Below, piece after piece: positions 41,201-54,100 of a DNA stretch of 64,000 bases. The notes below the pieces were generated by a model that was given only the letters and a program-made list of their open reading frames with translations, had not been told where the DNA came from and searched no databases. The position numbers and the translations under genes are program-made. How positions within the stretch are numbered: position 1 is the stretch's first letter; each line of letters opens with the position of its first letter. Origin of the DNA: Rhopalosiphum padi (taxonomy: Eukaryota > Arthropoda > Insecta > Hemiptera > Aphididae); the NCBI RefSeq assembly GCF_020882245.1, contig NC_083597.1:65326152-65390151 (forward strand), given 5' to 3'.

Positions 41201-42484
41201 ACGGAGATTGGAGTTGCATTATTAATTATTATTTTAATTTTCATACAAATATAAAACATTTTATACTAATAATAATATAAATATTAATTTAATTTTGATT
41301 ATTCTTTAATTGGGTGATAATTCCCATGTTATCATTTTAATAAAAACAAAATTATTAATCATTAAGTTCATATATATAAGACATAATTAAATAAACAATA
41401 AATTATATAGTACCTACATACATAGGATACATAGTACTACTTACACACATTAATATAAAATACGATACACTTATCGCATTGTATCAAAATAGGTTATATT
41501 TATAATTTATAGTTTATAGTGTTTATACATATTATTATTTATATATGTACCTATGAATGTATGGTACTATGATATTTACCGTTTGGATAGGACAGGTGTC
41601 ATATCTCATTTCTATGATCATAATCACGAATCGTCGTCATAATATATAAGCCTATAACTTATAAGTCAATCATCACTATCATCAGTATTACCTATATTTT
41701 ATAAATATTATTAGATACCTAGCCACCTAGATACCTAGGTGACATTATAAAGTTAAAAATTTATGAAAACATACAAAATACAAATAGGTATAGGTAGTCA
41801 TCATATATATGTGGTTAAAATTAATTTTAGGTATGTTACGGCCTATATATATATAATATGCTATTACGTTTATTATAGAATAAATTGTACTTATATATAT
41901 AACCTATAAATACAAACATGCGCATTCAATTTTATACGGTCATTTAGAATGAAAGTAATGATGTACCTATACCTATATACCTATACTTACGGATATTATT
42001 ACCGATATTCGCATAAAAGGTTATGATTTTCATGCTTTGAATTCGTTATTGTACCTATCATCGAATATCCTGAGCAATCACTCGTCTGTCTCTGCAGTAA
42101 TTTAAACATACAATAGGTGGTCCTTTTTCCATAATCGATGTGCCAAGGTGCTTCTTGTATATTGTATAAACTATATGGTAAGATAGGTATACGATACATC
42201 TAGGTACATAGTGGCTACTGCCTATACATTTCAGAATTCTATTTGATAGGCGTAAGAAATATAAATAATGAACAAACTTTCCAAATCCATGACACGAAAT
42301 GAACTCTTAGTAATCTATACTCGGAATTGACAGATTGATTGTTACGTATTTTTAGTTGGATGATGATTCCAACAGTTGATACCATTGTCCATTCTGAAAA
42401 TATGCGCACTTATTTAAAAAATGTGTACTTATTTTGTTAGAACTACAGACACCTATTGCCTACTACTTAATAGTTATTACTTAT
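38290..42484. other. Gene-free AT-rich DNA with G-run and ATATGCA-rich patch
   Basis: No supported gene. A run of 13 G lies at 39330-39342. At 40595-41125 the heptamer ATATGCA and close variants recur at least eight times (see the repeat entry). The rest is simple AT-rich sequence. Confidence 0.5.
40595..41125 (+). repeat. Region with recurrent AAATATGCA motif
   Basis: AAATATGCA or near copies, often followed by CTAAAA or CAAAA, occur near 40599, 40652, 40686, 40734, 40925, 40946, 40993, 41004 and 41106, all in the same orientation. The spacing is irregular, so this is not a simple tandem array. It may be subterminal motif repeats of an old DNA transposon. Confidence 0.4.
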
Positions 42485-42496
42485 TAGTTATTACTT
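42485..42496 (+). repeat. Left direct repeat flanking inverted-repeat element
   Basis: TAGTTATTACTT, repeated at 43284-43295, brackets the element at 42497-43283. Confidence 0.65.
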
Positions 42497-43283
42497 GAGT
42501 TAAGATGTTGATGACCTAAAAAACACACAAAAATGCCCTAAAAACTTCAAAAAATGACCTTAAAAAATAACCTAAGTCTAATTAAAAAAGTGAAAAAAAA
42601 TAATTTATAAATAATTATTTTTATTAGAGATATGGGTGTGATAATAAGGTTAGGTTATTTAAAATAAGAATTATAATTTTAATAAACAATAGAATACATT
42701 TACAATTAAGCATTATATAAAGTTATTAAAAATAAAATACCTATAAATAAAAAAAAATATAATAAAAATACTCTCATTAATATTTATATTTTACTGTTGC
42801 ACTGTACAATTAAAATGTGTCTGATGTTTTCTAACAAAGACGACAATGTCAAATAGTTAATAAATGTTTGTATGATGAAAAATTTCGTTCGACATCAACG
42901 GACATTATGGGAGCCTTAGATCATATACTATATGATCTAAGATGGGAGCATATTTGAAGTAGATCATGTAGATCACATTCGATAAGCGTGTGATGTGTGT
43001 GATCAGCATATGTCTGAAAGAGCACTTGTTTTATCAATGTATAACACTCAAACAGTAAATCTTATCGGTACGCACTACGCGATAAATTTAATTACAACAA
43101 AAACCCCACAATAAAATAATATTAAAATTATTTTTTTGAATATTTTATAAATTTTCTTTAAAATCTAAAATTTGAGAAAAATGCCCCCACATTGTACGAA
43201 AACTACAAAAAATGACCAAAAACATAAAAAAATGAATCAAAGGAAAAAAATGCAAGTCATCAACATCTTAATTCTTAACTCTA
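42497..43283. mobile_element. Non-autonomous inverted-repeat element with 12-bp flank duplication
   Basis: The left end GAGTTAAGATGTTGATGAC is matched by its reverse complement at the right end (GTCATCAACATCTTAA followed by TTCTTAACTC). Near each end lie related blocks of the type AAAATGCCC...AAAAAATGACC. Direct repeats TAGTTATTACTT flank it, longer than the 8 bp usual for hAT elements. No protein frame inside. Near 42910-42955 there is a small internal palindrome around TAGATCATATACTATATGATCTA. Confidence 0.65.
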
Positions 43284-43295
43284 TAGTTATTACTT
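43284..43295 (+). repeat. Right direct repeat flanking inverted-repeat element
   Basis: TAGTTATTACTT, identical to 42485-42496. Confidence 0.65.
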
Positions 43296-43334
43296 ATTAC
43301 TCTGATTTTTCAATATTTATGTAAAATTCAAAGA

Positions 43335-43503
43335 CACAAAAGGTGAGCAAATGGGTATCACTCTGCAGTACGTAGTAGGTGTCGAGTGGGTCATTGTAAT
43401 CGTGTAATAATGGGCGTGTTAAATTTGAATTCAATAATATTTTATACCTTTGTGGCTTTGTAGGTAAGTACTCGTACATGAGAAAAGATTCCGAGTGAAA
43501 ACG
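43335..43503 (+). repeat. Dispersed repeat, copy 2
   Basis: Same order of blocks as 31956-32096, here longer: GAGCAAATGGGTATCACTCT, GGGTCATTGTAATCG, GTGTTAAATTTGAATTCAAT and GAGAAAAGATTCCGAG. Non-coding. Confidence 0.6.
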
Positions 43504-46500
43504 TTCTATTAACGTTCTATTAACCTACATTACTATAATTGGTATATTTGATTTTATGTTTTTGATATAATTATTAGATAAAGTAACTTATTTTTCTATT
43601 AGTAATTACAGTAAGTTGAAATTATTTTTATCGAAAAGATTAAATTTGAAAATTATATCATAATAATATAGGTACTTAAAAGTTTTATATTGCGAATAAC
43701 GTTTTTGAATTATAAAAAAATATTGTTATAACTTATAACGTTAGGTATTCATTATTTAAATATTATTTAATTTTATCCAAATATATAAAAAAATAGGTAC
43801 CTACATTTTTAAATTTTTGACTATGAAATGCTACAGCCTACAAAACAGACCTTTACCAGGGGCACAATTTCATATTTTTTATGGGACGCAAAACCAATAT
43901 TGAAAATCTAATGTAATAACAAAGTCGCCCACATAGTCTAGCTAGTACCGTTTTATTATTTATAGCATTAAAACTATACAGCATAAGATACATAAAAAAA
44001 ACCTAATGTTATTTATTTTATAGTATAATTCTATGAAATGATGTACACAAAAAGTGTTACAAAAAATTCATGGAATGCATTTGCACACTGATGAATTTAG
44101 AATATATCTTTTTTTTCTTTTGTTGTAAAATAAAATTTTTTTAAATTTTTTTGATTAAGCAAAAGTTTATTGCACTGATATATTATAGAGTATATCTGTG
44201 TAGTTTTCCTACTGTTTAGTTGATATATTTTGTATCAGTTAGACCAAAATACAGGGGAAAACATATTATGGTTTTACTGTTTATTCATAATTTCCATATA
44301 TCTAAAATAGTATTAAATTAATTTAAATAATAATGGGTTTTTCTTATACTGATTGAAAAATGTAATGTTTCAAGGTAAACTTAAAAACACAAATTAAATA
44401 CTAAATAAATAATTTCACAAAAGGAGAGATATATAGTGGTACCAAATTATTTACAGAGTCGAAAAGAATATATAATACATATCTAAAAATATAAATTAAA
44501 TATTGGCATATTTTACATAATATATTTTAATATAATTTTATTGATATACAAAAAAAAAAATAAATAATAATAATTTAAAACAAACAAATAACAATAAGTA
44601 ATTGATTAACAAAACGGTAAATTTCATAAAAATCATTTATATATTACAATTTTAACCTAATTAATAAAAGTACTGAACACAAACACTAAAATACTATATC
44701 TAGACAGTATACACTTCGATTATGAAATATAATTACTCAATATCCTGCCATCGAGACAGATTCTACTATGGTAGGCGTAGGGTGTTGTATAGGGATATAA
44801 TAAACAGATTTTTGTTGGTTTGCAGTATGTTACCTCACTGGCTCACTGGATAGTAGGATAGAGTATAGGTGAATTTATTTTATTACATTTTACAATTTAT
44901 TATTCAGTTCATGTGTATACTATATACATAATATTATTATAGAAACATTATAAAGTAAATTTGACACAAATATTTATGTACAAAGAATTAATTGTAAAAA
45001 TTGTGTATTTGTGTATGTTACATTATATCATTATTTATAATTCAAAGATAATTTTATTCACTAAAATAAAATAATAATATAATTTTTACTCTTTTTAATC
45101 CATTACAGTCATACACATTTTCAGTCTGTTAAATTTTAAAGTAACCTGCATTTTAAGAATTTTCAATAATCATTTAAAAAAAAAATTGAATAAATATAAT
45201 TTAGTTTGTTGGAAAAATATTGATTGTATTAAACCAAATAAGAAATAAATTTTTTAAGTTAGTTATTAAAATCTTAAAAATTGATGTTCTACATTATCTC
45301 TAAGACTATTACATTTTGAAATTAAACAGTGTTATAATATATAATTTAGAATAAGAATGAGATTTAATTTAATATAAACAAATTAATTTTGCACAAGCAT
45401 AATAAATCTAAATATTAAATAGTCCATGAGTTATCTTTATCATTTCATACATTTTAATGATAGATGATAAATATAATAATAATAATGTCATTATAATAAA
45501 ATATACAAATATATATATAAAATGAATAATAAAACCATTTTCATAATAATACATTTTTGTTCATTATTTATTGGAAATATTTTTATTCTAAAGTGTGTAG
45601 AAATGTTATATTTATTTTGCCAGATAAAAAACTAAAAATTCAAGTTTAACAAATTAAAACATATTCATCAATAATAAATCATGATTAAACCATTACCATT
45701 GATAATAAGTAATAATATAATTAATTATAACAGGTTTATTAAAAGGATTAGTAATGATATTGAATATTGGCCAATCTACTTTAAAAACTAACATTATTAA
45801 GTTGAATACATATTTATATAATCAAAATTTTAAAAATAATCGATTACTTTAGAAGTTTAGTAGGCATTTAAAACATCCTTTTTTATTATACAAGTTTTAG
45901 TTTATACTAAATATAAATAAACCATAAAACTATAATGAAAGGAAAAAGAAAATTTAAAGAATACAGGTTTTATAAAATAACAAACATATAATAAAATGTA
46001 TGCCGACAAAATATCGTAGACCAATATATAGCATGGAATATATATCGCTAGTATAAAATATAATATAATATTGTTATATTAATGTAAAGCAGTATTGATA
46101 AAAATATGTATAATATAATAACATTGATGTAAGTAGAAAAAATAAAATATGTATGTATAAATATATACATATTTATCAATATAAGTAGATATTAAATGCA
46201 ATAAGTTAAAACCAACCTTTGAATTCTTAATTTGAGTAATCTTTAACTACTTTTTTACTTTTTCAGCCTAACTGACTGCCTTATACTTTTTATTCCTTGG
46301 CATATTTGGATTTCTTACTATACTCTGACTTATTTTGATTCCAGATAGTAAACCTATTATATACATTATATTATAATATATATAAATATATAATATATAC
46401 CTATATTGACGTCTCAAACCATTTATAAATTAATAGATTGAAGGATGTTGAGCAAAAAGTAAATGAACAAATCCATAGTTAAATCTTTCATTTATATGTT

Positions 46501-46620
46501 GTTTTTTTATCCTCAGTCACTTTGTATTGCCTCATATACATTTGATCAAAGTATTGCGTTTAATATTTACTTACATGAATTAGTATACATATTTTTACCA
46601 TTTTCATCAATACTATTATA
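43504..46620. other. Gene-free AT-rich DNA
   Basis: Very AT-rich sequence with no recognisable coding content, RNA gene or complete element on either strand. Confidence 0.5.
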
Positions 46621-47263
46621 CAAGGTGATTCTTTTATCAAACAACACTCATTATTTCAAAAACTATTAATGTTTTTGAAAATATTTTTTTACATAGTTTA
46701 TAATTAACATAGTTAAAAAAACAATGTTTTTATTAAAAATTTATATTTTTAAATATTTTTTATCCGTATAATTTTTTTACTTTTTTGAATGACAACATAG
46801 ATTTTTAATTTCATATTCCAAAGCAGAATAATTTTTTGAGTATTTTGATACATAATAATCGAATTTAGGGCGAGTAGTTTATGAGTTTTTAAGTTTTTAC
46901 GTATTTTAAGTTTAGTTGCGCGGAGTGGAGTGGTACGGGGTTACCCCGCAAAATGTTTGTCCCCTACTCTGCTTGTCTAAACTTTAAATAAGTAGAACTC
47001 ATTAACTACTCACCCTAAATTCAAATTTTATGTATCTATATACTTAGGAAATTATTCTGCTTTGGAATATGAAATTAAAACACTATGTTCTCATTCAAAA
47101 AAGTAAAAACTTAAAAAATTATAAGGATAAAAAATATTTAAAAATATAAATTTTTAATAAAAACGTCAATTTTTTAACAATTATAAACTATGTAAAAAAA
47201 TATTTTCAAAAACATTAATACTTTTTGAAATAATGAGTGTTGTTTGATAAAATTATCATCCTG
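46621..47263. mobile_element. Palindromic MITE-like element, copy B
   Basis: Ends: CAAGGTGATTCTTTTATCAA on the left, reverse complement of the right end ATTATCATCCTG, each flanked by TA (46619-46620, 47264-47265). The arms pair over nearly the whole 643 bp (ACTCATTATTTCAAAAACTA, CATAGTTTATAATTAAC, TGAATGACAACATAG, GAGTAGTTTATGAG). They meet around a small GC-rich centre, GTACGGGGTTACCCC, near 46933. It shares this centre with copy C. No protein is encoded. Confidence 0.85.
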
Positions 47264-48061
47264 TATATTAATATAACAATATTATATATGTTGATATATA
47301 TAAAATTGTTTATAGTTTATATTAATGTTCTATATTATATTAAAATTAAATTACTGTTATATTTAATACTGGCGATATTAACTACATACGATATATTGGT
47401 TTCGCAATATTTTGTAAGTATTTTATTATAAAATGATGTTGGAAAAAATGTAAATTATAGTTAAGTAATTAGATTTGTACAAAACATAAAATTTAGACAT
47501 TTTTTTAAGTGATCAGATTATTTTTTAGTTTTTAACATTCAAAACATACTATGTGGGCCAAGATGATTTATACAAATATTTGTACTTTAAGGTTTTGATA
47601 GTTACTAAAGTTATTTTTTTTTTTACAATTTAATAAATCAATTTTGGCAATATGTAATATGAATGAAACGTCCATGCAAAAATGTATATCATATCAAAAT
47701 ATATATTCTGTTTATTCATACACAATTCTGACTGAATTATTTATTAATTAAACTCATTATTTATAAAAATTAAGGTTTTTAATAGTAATGGTTTACTATG
47801 ACATAATAACCAAAATAATTAATTAGTCTTTTATATAATTGTATTTTTTGATAGTCTATTTCCAAAAAATGTAAAACAGTAGTTATTTATTTAAGAAATT
47901 AAATAACAATTATATTGATAAAATCAAGTTAGATAAGTCGTAAATAGTGTTTTAATTAATACAATGTTGTCACCTTAAATATTAAGGGTAATTAGTCAAT
48001 AGTAAATACATTAACTAAAATTCAAAGCATAGTTACATTTTCATATATTTTTAGGTATCAA
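47264..48061. other. Intergenic DNA downstream of NAA25
   Basis: Plain AT-rich sequence between palindromic element B and the NAA25 3' end. No gene or element recognised. Confidence 0.5.
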
Positions 48062-48067
48062 TTTATT
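48062..48067 (-). terminator. Likely NAA25 poly(A) signal
   Basis: AATAAA on the minus strand about 50 bp beyond the NAA25 stop codon, a natural position for a short 3' UTR. Confidence 0.45.
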
Positions 48068-48116
48068 TGATAAATATAAAATATTTACATGTATTCTTAA
48101 AATTATAAATTACCAT

Positions 48117-51100
48117 TTAAAATGATGGTAGTTTGTTGATTTGTGTTTGTTTCTTAATTAATATTTTTATCATTTCATCTAACGCACCACTATAACTGTC
48201 ACTAATCTTCTTATCAATAGTGTCCACTAACTGTCGCCACCTATCAGCTGTGATCTGTCTTATTTTGTCAGCTTCTTTTCCTTCATCAGTATCATTAATT
48301 GTATAGTCGGTATCATGTTTTTTTAACATCAATGCATTGGAATTACCACATCCCATACGATTCCATGCTTCTTCAACATTCTTTACACAAACAAGAATAT
48401 GACTAGTGCTGTTTTGAACAGTTTTAATAACCTCACGTAAAATTTCTGATTTACCTTTATATTGATTCTAAAAATAAATATAATTGATTTTTTGTTAGAA
48501 CTTGTAAGGAAATTTACTATTTTACTATTTATCTTGACCATAGAATATATACATAGGTAATTATTAATGGGACTTTGGGATATTTATCAATAGACAATAA
48601 GATAAAAATGTATTTAACAATATTTAAGTATTTAATATATACAAATATTTTATATTAAAAAAAAAGGAAAGGAAAGATAACATATTTGTGCATATTTTGC
48701 ATTTTTAAAATTTGTATGTATGTAAAATTGCTTGGGAAAAAATTCCCCGAGTACCTGACTCATACATCTGTTTACGATAGTTCCTTTGTCACTTAAGAAT
48801 CAACCTTTTTATCAACAATTATATAGTTGTGGTAAAATCTAATGACATCTATATTCTAAATTGTACAACGAAATAAAAAGCAATACATGTTTGTTTGTTA
48901 ATCATGGATAACTGATCGCATACCACGCGTTTACGTTATTTCTCAGGATATGTGTCAGATTTTTATAAATTATATATATATGTACAGCATGATTCTTTTA
49001 TCATGAAACACTCATTATTTCAAAAATTATTCATGTTTTTGAAAACATTTTTTACATAGTTCAAGTTGTTAAAAAATCAACATTTTTAAAATATTGTTTA
49101 TTCTTATATTTATTTAAGTTTTTTACTTTTTTGAATAACAACAGAGTCTTAATTTCATAGCAGAATATTTTTCTGAGTATTTTGATATATAAAAATTTAA
49201 TTTAGGGCAAGTAGTTTCTGAGTTATAAGTATTTAAAGTTTTGATGTGCGGAGTGGAGTGGTACGGGGTTACCTGCAAAATGTTTGTCCACTAATCCACT
49301 TGTCTAAACTTTAAATACGTATAACTCATAAACTACTTGCCTTAAATTAAATTTTTATGTATCAAAATATTCAGAAAAATATTCTGCTATGAAATTAAGA
49401 CTCTTTTGTCATTCAAAAAAGTAAAAAACTTAAAAAAATATAAGAATAAACAATATTTTAAAAATATAATTTTTTTAATAAAAACGTTGATTTTTAACAA
49501 CTTGAACTATGTAAAAAATGTTTTCAAAAACATGAATAATTTTTGAAATAATGAGTGTTTCATGATAAAAGAATTATCCTGTATATAATCAATTTGTTAT
49601 TTCACATTTTATTATGTACCTAACTAATTTTTAAATTTATATTTTCATAATTATAATAAGTTTTATCAAAACCAAAATAAAAAATTAGCTGCATATTTTT
49701 AAGCATACTTTGATATCATAATAATGATATATTTGATTTTAAGTGCAACAAGTCCCAAACCCTAGTTATTAATGATGGTATTACTATGAAATAATGCTGT
49801 CAATATTAAATTAAAATATTTGTAATTTATAATTAACCTGTTGACTACCATGAGTACATTATTATGTGTTGTGCCTCGTACACCACGGTAGTTTATCGCA
49901 ATTATGTGTATTTTTATTTTATAATAATTATAAGGTTTTAAGAAATTGTGATATTTTTTTGCTAACTAAAAAAACAGGTCCAGGAGGCTATATAATCAAT
50001 TTACCTATTCTATATAACGCAAACATGTTCACATTACTGTACACGTAGCATCAAAGGAAAACACAGTGCACAGTGTGAGTACAATATTATAAAAACAAAA
50101 TAGCACGTTAGGTGTAAATAATTTTTTGTACTTATAGCATTTGTGGCAAGGTACGAAAAACATCCGTGGCAGTCAACAGGTTAATATAATATTAAAATTT
50201 GTTTTAGATAAACTTTATAAATTTCATGTAAGATATATAATTAATTTATGTATATATTAAAATTTAATAAATTATATATTACAATTGTTTACCTCAGGAT
50301 TATAGGGCGTAGAATAAGTTTTTCGTTTAGCTTTAATTTTCTTTGGATCAGAAACTATTTTGTTTTGATAACTTTTTATAAAATATGTTGCTAGAGAAAG
50401 AAATATGCATGAAGTGTTCAAAGTCTGAAAATTAAAAAATGAATAAATTAATATCCATTATTTAGTATTAATAATTAATATAATAATACTTCTTACATCT
50501 ATCATATTTGTAAGTACTTCTAATACTTCTTTTCTTCCTTCTAATTTTAGACTAGAATCTATTTCATTTATTGTTTTTGAAATAACAAATTTACAATATG
50601 TAATTGATTTATCAAATGCAATAGTTAGTTCATTAGCATTAGTTTTCATCTTTGCTGTCCATTCATCATCCGTAGAAACGGAAGTTTTTACATCTGATCC
50701 TATTGTTTGTATAAATTCAATGAAGTTGATGACAATTGTCAACATAGTCTTAGATTTATCCAAACCAAATAACTTAGATCCAAAAAAACTTCCAAATACA
50801 TTATTAGGAACTGGAATTGGAGGATCGCTTTCCAATTGAGTGTTAAGAGTTTTCAATGTTTTCAAATGGAAATTCAATTGATCGAAGTCATTTGAATTGA
50901 GAGATTCATCATCAGGATTAAGTCCATTTACTTCTGAAGGTGTTTTAAAATGTTGAGTACTAAATTGTTTAATCATTCTTGCACTGTAATAAATACAACT
51001 TAGCAAAACAGCACGGATTTCCAGTAAACGCAAATCATGAGAAAATATTTGATTTGAATGTTCTGTAGTTAAGCATCGTGTAGGAGGATTGTAATTTATT

Positions 51101-54100
51101 AATACCGAATAGTCTCGGTTATTTATCATTTTTTTGAGTTGAGATTTTGAAGCAATTTCAGGCACATCATTCATTTTTAATATAATCTAATAAATGTGAA
51201 ATACACAAATAAGTTTTAGCCAAAAATTTTAACTTAATTAATTAGTATTAAAAATACCTCTAAACAATCATCCAAATTATCAACATCAAGTAACGAAATG
51301 AAATAGTTTTCTACAAGACACATAGAATGATGAATAGAATATTTAAGTTTTTCTCTAAATTCCACAAATTCAATAATTTTGATAAAAGATCCAAATTTGT
51401 ACGATATTGTTAAATGATCTGCGACCTAATATAATAATTTAAACAAAATAAACATTCAATGAAATTAATCTGGATGTAAATATAACTAAACCTTTTTTTT
51501 TTCCTACCTCTCGATAATTATGTGAGAAGAATCTGATAGTTGTAGCATACAGTTTAGATGCATTCTGGAAACGACCTTCATTGAACATTTGAAAAGTATG
51601 TAAATAACCTAATGAATCCAACTGAGTATTTTTTATTTCTAAATTTATATATGCTAAATTTGACGCATCAGAGGCTCCTAAGAAGATAAATAAATAAATA
51701 TATTATTTTAATAGTAAAAAAATAAAAATATTATTTTAAATAGAAATATAATTACCTAACATATGGTAGAATTTTAATAATAACAATTTTATATGGAAAT
51801 TTGAGGGACTTAGAGCATATGCATACTCAAGTACAACAGTTGCTTCCCTTATATATGTGAGTCTATTATTTTCAACCCAAATGTCATACATTAAATGTGC
51901 CATTATTATAACAAAAGTGTCATTTGCCCTAAAATAAAATATTTACAGTAAGCATGATTTTTTTATGATAATAAATTATTATAATATAATTTTACATTAT
52001 TTCTGAAGATCTTTTGCTATTATTAAATATTTCACATCTATGATAGCATCTGAGTAAACGATCAGCAAGTTTTAACTTTTCTTCGGTGTTCATGAGATCA
52101 TGAATTCCAACATGTCTGGCTAATTGGAGATATGATAAATAACATTCCATTTGAGATTTCTGGAAATACATGATATATTATAAATTGTAATTAAGGGGAT
52201 TCGATACCGTAATTTTCTGTTTTTGTCTAAAGCACGGGCGACATAGGATTTTAGACGGATCCTTTGCCAATCATACTAATTGACCCAATAAAGCGATAAA
52301 AATTTTGAAAACAGATCTGAATTTGTCGTCGAGTCTACTTGAAATTGACTTTCCCAGATTTTTGACTTTTTGATTTTAACTTCTTCAAAAATTGAAAAAT
52401 GGAAATTTTTAATTACTCTTTTTTAATAGGTATTTTTTTTTTAGGAATTTGGAGGAAAATATCAAAGCTGCGAGAAAGTCGATTTCAAATAGACTTGACA
52501 ACAAATTCAAATCTGTTTTCATAATTCTTATCGCTTCATTAGATCAATTGGTATGTTTGTGTTTTGTTTGGCAAAAAACATGTCTAAAATACTATATCAT
52601 GAGTGTGTTAGACAAAGACAGAAAATCACGAGATGGAATCCCCTTAACAAAAATGATTAAGTACACAAATTTTTTTAATTTATTATGGTCAAAAGATTAA
52701 TAAATTATAATTTTTTTCAATACTGGAACTATGGTAGTAAACACTAGTGTTATGAAAGTAACTAAATGAAGGTAAGGCATGTGTTACATTTCTTAGAGTG
52801 GTATAAGACTGATGCAATCCACACCTAGCTACAGCATTTTTTTTTTTAATTAGAATTATACTTGGTAAATCTCTTAAATTATGCAGGTACTCACAGTTTT
52901 TGGGAATTCTCCTTCTTTCAAATTAACAATTTCATCCAATATCTTCAAAAACTCATCGAGTAATTCTTCTTTTAAAAGTGACATATATGGTCTTAGATCA
53001 TAAAAACAGCATGGCTTTTGTCCAAATATCTTAAAATATTCGGTTAAAAGATTGATAGCATCACCTGAAATTATTTTGTTTATAATAAATAATACAATTT
53101 AAGCATAGAAGAGAGTAAGAAAAAATAGGATAACTAACAAGTGTGAAATTATCAAATTACAATAACTTTTTTTTAATATTGATAAAATCGTTTGTTGAAA
53201 AAAAATTTAAAGCAACTAGAAAGAATAATTTATGTTTTTAGTTGTATTTATTAGATTGTAATTTAAGTAAATTATCTTACCCATATATTTATTAGCATTT
53301 TCTTTTAATCTAGAATATAATTCAAGGCGAGCGAGGTAAACTCCTCTTTGAGGATAGTTTTGCTCAGAATTTAATTTTTGTAATTCATTTAAAAACAATA
53401 ATGCTTCTTCTATAGATGAGTCAAAGTGAGGTAAACAATTAGTATCCCCATTGCAGTTTAAGTATTTATCCTTAGATTCAATTATTTTAAATAATGAATC
53501 ATAATATTTAGTATAGTAAATCCATGAATCTATGCTGTTGATTAAATAAATATATGCTTAAAAAAATATCATAATTTAAACATATAAAATAATAAAAATT
53601 ACAGACTATTTTAAAATAAATATATAAATATTTTATTTAAAATCAGAAAATAAGAATTATAATTAAGTCTGTAAGCAATACTAAATTACAAGAAGTAACT
53701 TACTCTTTAAGAAGTAAACTTTTTAGGTATGAGTTTGCTTCACCATACATTTCCAATTCAAAGTAAATATCAATTTTTTTCCGCGTGAGACCAACAGTTC
53801 GATGTAGCTTATCACCAAGTGGTCCATTAAGAATATCTAAACTTTCTTTGTATTTTTTCTAAAAAATTATTTTTGAATATTCATTTTTTTTTTTTTTTTA
53901 AAGAAAATGTTATTTATGTAACAGTTAACTTCAATGCTACCTGCATATCTAATATCATCAAATACAATTGAATTTCTTGTTCAGCATCAATTTTGTCTTC
54001 ATTAATATATTTTTGCACCATTCGTTCTGCTAATGGCAGAGTAATTCTTTTTGATATTTCATCATTTGCTTGATACGCCTTAAAATAAATAGGTATACAT

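Noticed and set aside
48117..48356. 79-codon frame as a separate small gene
   Set aside because: It is the end of the last NAA25 exon, which starts further upstream at 48467 after a splice acceptor.
52449..52700. 83-codon frame on the + strand
   Set aside because: Lies in and runs out of the right arm of the TTAA-flanked palindrome, with no family match.
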